From Lantana camara (Eukaryota; Streptophyta; Magnoliopsida; Lamiales; Verbenaceae), in NCBI GenBank assembly GCA_037501455.1, contig CM074862.1, positions 57,443,501-57,507,500 of the forward strand: 64,000 bases of DNA, read 5' to 3'. This document shows, piece after piece, positions 45,865-55,654 of the stretch (positions within the stretch are counted from its first letter, which is position 1; every line of letters starts with the position of its first letter). The notes beneath the pieces are model-generated. The model was given only the letters and a program-made list of their open reading frames with translations, was not told the origin of the DNA and did no database searches. A program made the translations under genes and the position numbers.

Positions 45865-48172
45865 TGTAACGCCCCAATCTTTCGATTATGCAATATGTGA
45901 CTTAATGTGAAATAATTGCCATTTATGACTTAATTGTTTAATTGCCTAATTGACCTTAAGTGATCACTTATCTTAATTTGAGGACCTAATTGCATGAAAT
46001 AGTTTTAGACTTAGTTGATCATTATCCGTGAGTGTGAACTTAATGGCATTACTAATGGAAGTGGAGGGATTAAATTGCAATTATTGCTTAACCATATAAT
46101 ATCTAGCTTACATCAATTGTTGCATACAAACATAACCACACTTGATCCCTTCTCTCTCTCCCTCATACCGATCCAAAACACCATAGAAGAGAAGAAAGAC
46201 TTCATCTCATTTCAAGCTAGAATTCAAGGAGTTGGCATTCAAGTTGAAGCATCATCATCATATCTCCATCTCTTTTCTTCTATTTCTTTCATTTAAGGTA
46301 ACCTTGGAGATTATATGAATTCTTGCATATATATGAGAATTAGGTTTATGGTTTGAGCTTGCCTAAATGTGTTTTACTTGGTGAAAGCATGATCACATGA
46401 TTCTAGCTTGGATTTGATGCATATATTGTGAAGGTTATAAGCTTGGAGCATGAGTTCATTATGGGGTTTTGGGGTTTGATTCTTGGAGATTTGATGCATA
46501 TTTATTGGTTTGATTGTTGATTACTTGAAGTATGATGCATGTATGAGGTGTTTTAACAATTGTTTTGGTTGGTGTTTGGGATTTATTTGGTTTGGAGTTG
46601 GTTTTGCATGGAAACCCCTGTTTTCTCCCCTGTTTTTCTGTCACGCACAGGTGACACGGGCGTGTCACCTTTGCTTGCTTTTGGGTGACACGGGGGTGCA
46701 GGTTGGCTGGGGCGGTTTTTCTGTACCGTGACACGGGCGTGTCACGGTGTGCCTTGTTTTGGTGACACGGGCGTGTCACCTTGTTTTGCAAGCTTTTAGT
46801 CCGCTGTACCGTGACACGGGCGTGTCACGGCTTAGTGTAAATTCGTGACACGGGCGTGTCACTCCCTGTTTTCTTGCATATTGTTTTGCATGCTTGGGTT
46901 ATTGATATCATGCTCGTATTTGGTATTCATTAAATAATTACTGCATAACATATTGGTGCATGATATTGCCGTGCGTCTTAAGTGGTTCATTTGAGTCGTG
47001 TCTTATGTACACTTGTCTTTGTTGCACAGACCGGCACGCCAGTGACGTGGAGTGGGCTTCTTAGGCCGTGCCTTTCTCTTTGTTTTGTCGGTTCAGGTGA
47101 AGTTTAATTGCTAGATATCTAGAACCGTTACAACCCTATGTGATGTTTTAAGCCAAAAGGTATATATATATCTATAGTTTTCCAAACGCTATTGAATTGC
47201 AAATGATTTACCGAATTGTATTGTATTGTATTGATTGACCGTGTTTTGGGCGAGTATATTGTACCGTGCACTGTGGGCCCGAGAGTTAGTGTTTGAGCCA
47301 ACCGGGAAAGCATGGGCTGACGGGTAACTCTTACACTCCTCTCTACCGTGGGGATGAACCCTGAATCCACCAGGAGGTTTGGTGGAGGAAGGAATCCCGT
47401 GCGTGGGAGTCATGTTCCCGACGTACACCGTGTTTACCGTGGATGGATCGGGCTTTGCAAACCCACCATCATTGGAGGAAGAAGGAGTCATTGAAACTGC
47501 TACGTGTGCACTGTAATTGATTGCATGACCACTTAATTAATTAATGAAAAGTATCGTGATTGTACACTGTCGGAGTAAGGTTGGAGAATGCCCTCACTCG
47601 CCGGGCCACTGATTGATTGATTGATTGAAAGCATTGATTGTTAAATCTGATAATTGTAATCTCGGGCGAGCTTTATGTTATTATTGAACTTATATTGTTT
47701 TCGTTTATAAAACCTTACCCGAGGTTATGATTTGCATGTTATCTGCGCTTATATTTATTATGCCCCTCGCTCAGTCTTGTGGAGACTGACACCTCACCTT
47801 TCAGTTTTGCAGGTTGTGTGCTAGGCGGGATTGGTGTCGAGTCAAGTCTTTCATTTTGGGTCTGGCACGTGTCCATTTTTCTTTGCACATATATTGTTAT
47901 CTTCGGTTGTAGATAATGTTATGTTTTTGAGAGATGATGATGTATTGATAGAAGTTTAGAAATGGTTTGCTTGTTAAAGACTTGATAGTAATGCATTTCC
48001 GTTTATTTTCGGTTATGATAATTGGTTTGGGGTTAGTCCCGCCTAGCTAGATAGCGTTCATTTTTCTTGTCACCCGTTCGCTATGGCTCAGTTCATGTAT
48101 GGATTGACCGTTTCACATGTGGACTGAGCTATAGTGCGGGGGATGTGGCACCTTTGCGCTTCGGGTGTTACA
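45865..48172 (+). mobile_element. 5' LTR of TRG
   Basis: TGTAACGCCCC...GTGTTACA. Six palindromic units lie at 46650-46863. Donor-like TTCAGGTGA is near 47093-47101. CAGTCT/AGACTG hairpin lies at about 47773-47789. Acceptor-like TTTTGCAG is near 47805-47812. The inverted pair GCTAGGCGGGA (47820-47830) and TCCCGCCTAGC (48037-48047) is perfect. Open frames at 46015-46296 and 46459-46791 recur identically in the 3' LTR and are LTR sequence, not genes. Confidence 0.95.
46650..46863 (+). repeat. array of six GTGACAC/GTGTCAC palindromes in TRG LTR
   Basis: Core GTGACAC-GGGC-GTGTCAC units lie at 46650-46669, 46725-46748, 46761-46780, 46809-46830 and 46844-46863, plus a degenerate unit near 46684-46702. 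Flanking bases extend the stems differently but complementarily: GG/CC in some units and ACC/GGT in others. The 3' LTR copy is at 50549-50762, where one unit has lost a base pair. Confidence 0.85.
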
Positions 48173-48180
48173 TCCTTTGG

Positions 48181-48193
48181 TGGTATCAGAGCC
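48181..48193 (+). other. primer binding site of TRG
   Basis: TGGTATCAGAGCC, 8 bp after the 5' LTR end, complementary to initiator tRNA-Met. It is followed at once by a perfect CCCGGTT/AACCGGG hairpin with loop GCAA. Confidence 0.9.
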
Positions 48194-48408
48194 CGGTTGC
48201 AAAACCGGGTCTCTAGTGTCGTGTCGAGTCGAGTTTAGGTCGTGCGGCATAGGAATTAATTGTCAACTTGAGAGTCTTGCATCTTTAACTGAAATTATTT
48301 GACTTACTTGAAGTCTTTGAATTATGTGAATTAATTGTGACTTGAGACTTATTTGCAACCATTAGCATCTACTAATGCCACATGCATCCTTAGTGACTTG
48401 AATACAGG

Positions 48409-49373
48409 ATGCACCGAGGTCGTCATCATCGTGATCGTTCTCAGGATCATCGACCGCGTAGGCGTCATCGTCAAGAGAGATCACCACCCCCTCCAGCTCA
48501 ACCACAGGACTTCATGAATGCTGTGGTTGGCCTTATAGATCAGAGGATGAGAGAGCATGTTCCTATTGCACCGCCTGCTCCACCGGTTCAATTAAAGCAC
48601 CTATCTCAACTATACTTCGGGAATTCCAGAATCAACACCCTCCTAAATTCTTTCATGGCAATGATACCGAGTCGGAGATGTGGTTAAAGGAAGTAGAGAG
48701 AATTTGGGAGCTTATACCATGTGAGTCTCGAGAGAAAGCTCGTTGCACCCTTACGTTGATCCAAGGAGAGACTTATTCTTGGTGGGAAAGTACTAAGATA
48801 GTATTGGAGGCTGCCGAGGAGGAGATTAATTGGGAGGTCTTTACTCGAGAGTTTAGGAATAAGTTCATTCCTCCCTCAGCGCGTACTAGGAGATTGAAGG
48901 AGTTTACCGAGTTAAGGCAAGGAAGGATGTCAGTTTCGGAGTATATATCCGAGTATGAGAGGCTGTCTCGCTATGCACCTAATATAGCGAGTGACGATTT
49001 TCATAAAGCAATGCAGTTTGTGCACGGACTTCGACCGGACATACAGGAGGCATTAGAAGCGGTCAATACAAGCACGTGGGCCAAAGCTACTAGCAAAGCT
49101 TTGAAAGTTGAGGATGCCGTAAATGCTAGGAGTTCTACCTCACGAGCGGGATCGATTCAGAAGACTCCACTTAAACCAGCTTTGTCACCACCTCCAGAAA
49201 AACCTCTCTGCACTTATTGTGGACGCGACACCCACACTTATGAGGGTTGTAGGAAGCGGTTGCGTCTATGTTTCCGTTGTGGGAGTGCTGAGCATCAGTT
49301 AGATACATGTCCGGAACGACAAGAACTATCCTCCGGGGGTCAGAGACCGTTTAACAGGCAAGAACAACGGTGA
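48409..49373 (+). pseudogene. gag of TRG, broken by a frameshift
   Basis: This encodes the structural nucleocapsid precursor of a Ty3/gypsy-type element, which assembles cytoplasmic particles around element RNA. A first frame (48409-48687, 92 aa) opens with an Arg/His-rich and proline-rich N-terminus. A second (48678-49373, 231 aa) carries the retrotransposon gag core (about residues 1-130, with the GETYSWWES segment and the SVSEYISEYERLSRYAP segment). Two zinc knuckles follow, both C-x2-C-x4-H-x4-C, at residues 178-191 and 198-211. Reading of the flanks places the frame change near 48605-48625. Two knuckles fit plant chromovirus-like gag proteins. The stop codon lies inside the conserved ACGGTGAACGGTACA motif (49367-49381). 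No pol follows. The break is probably mutational; programmed shifting within gag is not known for this group to my knowledge. Confidence 0.9.
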
Positions 49374-49763
49374 ACGGTACATCTAAACATGCATATCACG
49401 GGCATCATACGCTTTCTTATTTTATATATTGTATTCCTTGTCTTTGCTATTTGCTTTTATGTGAATAATTGAAGTGTTGTTCTTCCTACTTACTTCTTAT
49501 TTGATGGATGTGATCATTTAAGTTGTGCGTGGTGTGTTCGTGTGAGAGACGGGGTGCTCTCTTCTGTGTGAGAGACGGGGTTCTCTCTTCTGTGTGAGAG
49601 ACGGGGTTCTCTCTTCTGTGTGAGAGACGGGGTGCTCTCTTGTTTGTTGAGAAACGGGGCTTTCTCATTAATTGTTTGGGGAGACGGGGTTCTCTCGTCT
49701 TGTGTTTTAATTTGTAGTTAGGGTAGTGGACCTGGGGACCAGGTCCTTTTAAGGAGGGGTGAT
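49374..49763 (+). mobile_element. 3' untranslated interior of TRG
   Basis: Non-coding. Contains a hairpin array of six units (49536-49700), the stem-loop GGACCTGG/CCAGGTCC with loop GGA (49728-49746) and the polypurine tract AAGGAGGGG (49751-49759), then the 3' LTR. Confidence 0.85.
49536..49700 (+). repeat. hairpin array of TRG, six units
   Basis: Five GAGAGA-type units and one GAGAAA/TTTCTC unit (about 49651-49668), all with G-rich loops near CGGGGT/CGGGGC. Two of the units have one mismatch in the stem. Spacing is about 27-32 bp. Confidence 0.8.
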
Positions 49764-52071
49764 TGTAACGCCCCAATCTTTCGATTATGCAATATGTGAC
49801 TTAATGTGAAATAATTGCCATTTATGACTTAATTGTTTAATTGCCTAATTGACCTTAAGTGATCACTTATCTTAATTTGAGGACCTAATTGCATGAAATA
49901 GTTTTAGACTTAGTTGATCATTATCCGTGAGTGTGAACTTAATGGCATTACTAATGGAAGTGGAGGGATTAAATTGCAATTATTGCTTAACCATATAATA
50001 TCTAGCTTACATCAATTGTTGCATACAAACATAACCACACTTGATCCCTTCTCTCTCTCCCTCATACCGATCCAAAACACCATAGAAGAGAAGAAAGACT
50101 TCATCTCATTTCAAGCTAGAATTCAAGGAGTTGGCATTCAAGTTGAAGCATCATCATCATATCTCCATCTCTTTTCTTCTATTTCTTTCATTTAAGGTAA
50201 CCTTGGAGATTATATGAATTCTTGCATATATATGAGAATTAGGTTTATGGTTTGAGCTTGCCTAAATGTGTTTTACTTGGTGAAAGCATGATCACATGAT
50301 TCTAGCTTGGATTTGATGCATATATTGTGAAGGTTATAAGCTTGGAGCATGAGTTCATTATGGGGTTTTGGGGTTTGATTCTTGGAGATTTGATGCATAT
50401 TTATTGGTTTGATTGTTGATTACTTGAAGTATGATGCATGTATGAGGTGTTTTAACAATTGTTTTGGTTGGTGTTTGGGATTTATTTGGTTTGGAGTTGG
50501 TTTTGCATGGAAACCCCTGTTTTCTCCCCTGTTTTTCTGTCACGCACAGGTGACACGGGCGTGTCACCTTTGCTTGCTTTTGGGTGACACGGGGGTGCAG
50601 GTTGGCTGGGGCGGTTTTTCTGTACCGTGACACGGGCGTGTCACGGTGTGCCTTGTTTTGGTGACACGGGCGTGTCACCTTGTTTTGCAAGCTTTTAGTC
50701 CGCTGTACCTTGACACGGGCGTGTCACGGCTTAGTGTAAATTCGTGACACGGGCGTGTCACTCCCTGTTTTCTTGCATATTGTTTTGCATGCTTGGGTTA
50801 TTGATATCATGCTCGTATTTGGTATTCATTAAATAATTACTGCATAACATATTGGTGCATGATATTGTCGTGCGTCTTAAGTGGTTCATTTGAGTCGTGT
50901 CTTATGTACACTTGTCTTTGTTGCACAGACCGGCACGCCAGTGACGTGGAGTGGGCTTCTTAGGCCGTGCCTTTCTCTTTGTTTTGTCGGTTCAGGTGAG
51001 GTTTAATTGCTAGATATCTAGAACCGTTACAACCCTATGTGATGTTTTAAGCCAAAAGGTATATATATATCTATAGTTTTCCAAACGCTATTGAATTACA
51101 AATGATTTACCGAATTGTATTGTATTGTATTGATTGACCGTGTTTTGGGCGAGTATATTGTACCGTGCACTGTGGGCCCGAGAGTTAGTGTTTGAGCCAA
51201 CCGGGAAAGCATGGGCTGACGGGTAACTCTTACACTCCTCTCTACCGTGGGGATGAACCCTGAATCCACCAGGAGGTTTGGTGGAGGAAGGAATCCCGTG
51301 CGTGGGAGTCATGTTCCCGACGTACACCGTGTTTACCGTGGATGGATCGGGCTTTGCAAACCCACCATCATTGGAGGAAGAAGGAGTCATTGAAACTGCT
51401 ACGTGTGCACTGTAATTGATTGCATGACCACTTAATTAATTAATGAAAAGTATCGTGATTGTACACTGTCGGAGTAAGGTTGGAGAATGCCCTCACTCGC
51501 CGGGCCACTGATTGATTGATTGATTGAAAGCATTGATTGTTAAATCTGATAATTGTAATCTCGGGCGAGCTTTATGTTATTATTGAACTTATATTGTTTT
51601 CGTTTATAAAACCTTACCCGAGGTTATGATTTGCATGTTATCTGCGCTTATATTTATTATGCCCCTCGCTCAGTCTTGTGGAGACTGACACCTCACCTTT
51701 CAGTTTTGCAGGTTGTGTGCTAGGCGGGATTGGTGTCGAGTCAAGTCTTTCATTTTGGGTCTGGCACGTGTCCATTTTTCTTTGCACATATATTGTTATC
51801 TTCGGTTGTAGATAATGTTATGTTTTTGAGAGATGATGATGTATTGATAGAAGTTTAGAAATGGTTTGCTTGTTAAAGACTTGATAGTAATGCATTTCCG
51901 TTTATTTTCGGTTATGATAATTGGTTTGGGGTTAGTCCCGCCTAGCTAGATAGCGTTCATTTTTCTTGTCACCCGTTCGCTATGGCTCAGTTCATGTATG
52001 GATTGACCGTTTCACATGTGGACTGAGCTATAGTGCGGGGGATGTGGCACCTTTGCGCTTCGGGTGTTACA
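49764..52071 (+). mobile_element. 3' LTR of TRG
   Basis: Same length as the 5' LTR (2,308 bp), with four differences seen by eye (for example GTGAGG for GTGAAG near 50997). Followed by GTTTG at 52072-52076. Confidence 0.95.
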
Positions 52072-53326
52072 GTTTGTATGTTACAGAGCCACTTCCAGAC
52101 GTCATCGAACCCGAGGCATACGTCTCGGTTTGCCCATTTGGGTCTCTGTTTGCTGCCGCTTTTACTATAAGGTGAGGTTTAGGATTCTTTCTTTTAGTTA
52201 AGCGACCTTAGGCTATTTCTCACCCCGCATGCGACTATATACTTATTATATAGTTAAATACGTGTTTATAGGCTATGTTTATGATCTTATGAATACATTT
52301 CAAATTTATGAAAATGGTATAAGTATGATCATGTGTAAGCTTACGTTTTCAACGCCTTATATACATATATGTTATGGTATGTGCGAGATAAGCCCTAAAA
52401 CATGGGAATAAGGTAAGGACACCCGGGACGGCAAGGGCCATCGGGATTAAGCCTATGCATTATTTCCACACGAAGTTCTTACGTGCGACTCTTGGAGGTT
52501 GAGAAGGCATAGTGCTTTATGCCTTCAGTGAATTCCGGAGAAGGTACGATGTGGGCTCACTACCCCTTGTACAAAAGTAATGTAGGTGGACAGGGTTTGA
52601 TTTCGAATCACCATTGGAGTGATGGAGGATATATGTTTATGATTTCGGTTTTTATGATATGTTAAGAGGTGTGAAGTTGGAGGCCCATACTCGCAGGCCA
52701 TATGTTTATGTTTATGTTTGATGGATTATAAATCGAGTTAGGCTTTCTTTTAAGTATATTATGTTATGCTTTTGAAAATGATTTGGTATGCAAAACCCTA
52801 GCTTCGATTCGTAACTATCCCTTTTATATGTGCTATGCTCTATACTTATACGTGTGTGGGTGTGTGTTAGTCCCCTCACTTAGTCGAGTTAAGACTGACC
52901 CCTCTCTTTTTCCACCTTTAGTTGCAGGTTGCTCGAGCTAGGAGGAGAAGTGCGTCGTCGAGTCGTACTAGTTTGTTTAGGTCGAGTCTGCATTTATATT
53001 TACTTCTTTTTGGACTCTTGGACTTGTATATGGTATGGATTTGGATCTTAGAGATTATGATTGATACTTGATGTATTTTTGGGTCGTGTGGGCCATGTAT
53101 ATATGTTTGTAGGCTCATGTTGAGCTTTTATATGGATCTTGTTTGTTACTTCCGCATTTTGATTATTTGTTTTTACGCGCTCTGATTTATCTTTAGCCCC
53201 GCTTAGCCTAGTGTGTGAGTTTAGGTCCCCATTCGCTTAGACATGGACTCATGTATGGACTTCCATTTCATATGTGGGTTCGGGTTTAGGTGCGGGGGAT
53301 GGTGGCCCACCGCTCCGAGTGCTATA
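52072..53326 (+). mobile_element. LTR S, module 3 and 3' end
   Basis: Resumes S after TRG. Donor-like AAGGTGAGGTTTAGG (about 52170-52184), a GACTGACC segment (about 52892-52899), acceptor-like TTTAGTTGCAG (52916-52926), then the terminal GTGCGGGGGATG block (about 53290) and a decayed end GTGCTATA at 53326. No primer site follows, because the minus-strand LTR Z abuts here. Open frames inside have no recognisable domain. Confidence 0.65.
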
Positions 53327-54126
53327 GCATTAAACCTAACTATTCATGCTTCAATTCAAACACATGCTTAGGCACAAGATCGGGACCCAAAAGAGCAGTT
53401 AAAACGAAACTTAAGTCGTGAGGAACATGGAACTAACCTCGAATCGAAAATCGGTGAAGAAACAGACCTAAACTTGAGCTTTGAAGTTAAAATGGCAAAG
53501 CTTTCCTTCTTCCTTCTTTCTTGGACCTAGCTGCTGCATGAGGTTAGGAAATCAGGAGGGAAAGGGCTGGTTTTCAGCTGAAATAAGAGGAGAAATTCGG
53601 GTCGGTTCGGTTTGGTTCAAAGGCGTTTCGATCCTAGGGCGGTTTGGTTCAATCGGATAAGGCTTAAGGGGTTTAAACGGCTTCAGAAAAATATAGGACT
53701 TATTCTGTTAAACACGGATCGACGAAACGAATCCAATGGTGGTGTCGGAATTCTGATCTGAATCCCCGAGTTCAAGTTAGCCTAAAAGGGCTTAAGATTG
53801 GGCTATTTGCAAATAGGCCCTCAAAACTTATAAAAAGTGCAATTAGGTCCAACCCTAATTTAAATCAATCATAAAACATTCTAATATTATATAAATACAT
53901 TCATAAATCACGTAATTCATTTAGTTTCACATAATTGACATGTTCGGCATCGCATTCACATAAAAACAATTAGAACGAGAAATTACGTATTAATTTAAAC
54001 ACATAGGGCAAATTAATCACTTAAACAAATTAATTAGCACATATGTTAAATTAAAAAGAATATAAATACATAAATAAACTCTTTCGTGGCGTCATACTTG
54101 ACTTGCCCCAAAAATTGGGTGTCACA
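53327..54126 (-). mobile_element. LTR Z, 5' fragment, minus strand
   Basis: The minus strand begins TGTGACACCC at 54126, as in Y and Q, with the conserved GAACTCGGGGATTC-type box near 53755-53775 and a leader ending in a donor-like GAGGTTAG near 53435. Truncated at 53327 against S. This is the last LTR sequence before the gene island. Confidence 0.65.
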
Positions 54127-54420
54127 TGTACTGTGTCCCAAAGAATTTTTCAACGGTAGCCCAAAGAAAGGAAAACACTATTTAAGAAATGATAAAAAAA
54201 ACCATAATGTGGTAATTATTTGAAAAAATCAAACATGTAAATTTATACAATATATTTAAAAAAATATTTACTTTTTTAATTTATAAATAAATATATATTC
54301 CTTAACTAAATTAAATTGTAATTTATTATATATAATTACAAGAACTAAAATAGAAATACAGCTAAGAGTCGGTTCAAGTGAATAAAAAAGAAAAGTGAAA
54401 TAACATTTGATGATTATATT
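54127..54420 (+). other. AT-rich intergenic sequence
   Basis: No gene, repeat unit or element boundary recognised. Strongly AT-rich, with A and T runs. Confidence 0.4.
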
Positions 54421-55345
54421 TTGGGCCAATTTTTTAAAAGGACCAAATATCCCTAATACTTATTCAAAAACCCCCAATTCAATTTTTATACATTTACAAT
54501 CCCCAATACACAAAACATTTTTTCTAAACCCCCCAATCATCTAAAAAGTTCACTTTACCCTATTTTTGTACTTTTTCCACTCCATTTTCACTTCTTCCAC
54601 ACCATCATCTTCTTCCTCAAGACATTCGCCAGAGCTCCGCCGCCACCACCGCCGGACCACCGTCGGAGGTGGTCCAAAAATTCCCAAAAAATTCACCGGG
54701 TACGTACTTCTCGTCCTCGTTCCATATATTCGGTTAGTTTTTCAAAATTCGAATTCATTTGTCCCAAATTTCAAATTTAAAAATTTTAGATCTAAAAAAG
54801 AAATGACGATAACTCACAAACCGCTTGACGAAAATCGAATTCGTTCCGTGCAATATGTTTATCATGTCGAGAACTTCAAGATCCATACCATTTTCACAGG
54901 AAAAAATCGCCGGACGAAAAACCCATTTTCTATTGAAATTTGCAGGTTTCCGGTGGGCCTCCCGGCGCCTTCTCCGGCCATTTTCAATAGACGTGGTTGA
55001 TACCAATGAAGTCGCGACATCGAAATTAGTTAAAACACGTAGTCCCGTCTCCGGAAAGTGGCCGAAGATGGTGGCGGCGCCGCCGCAGGTGAACCTGCGG
55101 GTTCAATAAAAAAAATAGGAAGAAGAAAGGGAGAAACAAAGGAAAAAGAAAAAGCAAAAAGGGAAGAAAAAAAAAGGGTATTGGGGGTAATTTTTCAAAT
55201 TTTATTAAGGGTATCTTAGTCTTTTTACACGAAATAGGGGGTTTGGGAAAACTTTTATGAATATTTGATCCTTAAAATATGTAAAAAACCAATTGGGGGT
55301 TTAGGAAAAGTGTTGTGGTATATTAGGACCTTTCATTAATTCTCC
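54421..55345. mobile_element. candidate non-autonomous DNA element with long imperfect inverted ends
   Basis: The left end (about 54430-54540: GGACCAAATAT, then CCCCCAATT- and CCCCCCAAT-type runs) is matched in reverse near the right end (about 55170-55345: GGGTATTGGGGG, CAATTGGGGGTTTAGG, TATTAGGACC). Between them lies a 144-codon open frame (54566-55000) with Ser/Pro/Arg-rich ends and a segment resembling the leader of LTR X (AAACCGCTTGACGAAAA). That suggests a captured or shared fragment. No transposase and no clean target duplication were found. A Pack-MULE-like element or a diverged MITE are both possible. Confidence 0.35.
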
Positions 55346-55553
55346 GTTATATTTTTTAAAAAAAGAAAGAAAGAGAACAAATATTTAATAAACAAATAAA
55401 TTAAAACAAAAGATATATGGATAAACTCTGTCTAAATACCGTTTAAGCCCACCACCAACAAAACCAGCAAAGGAAAAACGCAAAATCCCACGCACCGCCA
55501 TCTGAACCAATCTTCCTCGCCCCCACCCCGAATTAACAACTCATTTCTCTCTC

Positions 55554-55561
55554 TATATATA
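55554..55561 (+). promoter_or_regulatory. TATA box of the USP gene
   Basis: TATATATA preceded by a CT-rich run, 94 bp upstream of the chosen ATG. This predicts a transcription start near 55585-55595, just downstream of an in-frame upstream ATG at 55571. Confidence 0.6.
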
Positions 55562-55654
55562 TGGACATATATGTCAGCCTTGAGTATCCAACTATCCATA
55601 TCCATACAGATTTTAGATCTCCAAAAAACAAGTTATATCTTTCTATTAATAGAA

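Larger units (their letters stand above)
45865..52071 (+). mobile_element. element TRG: complete gag-only LTR retrotransposon (TR-GAG type)
   Basis: 5' LTR 45865-48172, interior 48173-49763, 3' LTR 49764-52071; both LTRs are 2,308 bp. Target duplication GTTTG lies at 45860-45864 and 52072-52076. I find four substitutions between the LTRs by eye, so insertion is recent. The interior is only 1.6 kb and holds a frameshifted gag, a hairpin array and a polypurine tract, with no protease, reverse transcriptase or integrase. It is non-autonomous: it would need enzymes from a related full-length element. The host sequence is LTR S. Confidence 0.95.

Noticed and set aside
46015..46296. 93-codon open frame, identical at 49914-50195
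   Set aside because: The pair exists only because it lies in the two LTRs of TRG; no domain and no sign of coding constraint.
46459..46791. 110-codon minus-strand frame, repeated at 50358-50690
   Set aside because: It reads through the palindrome array in the LTR; the repeated CHQ-like residues come from the repeats.
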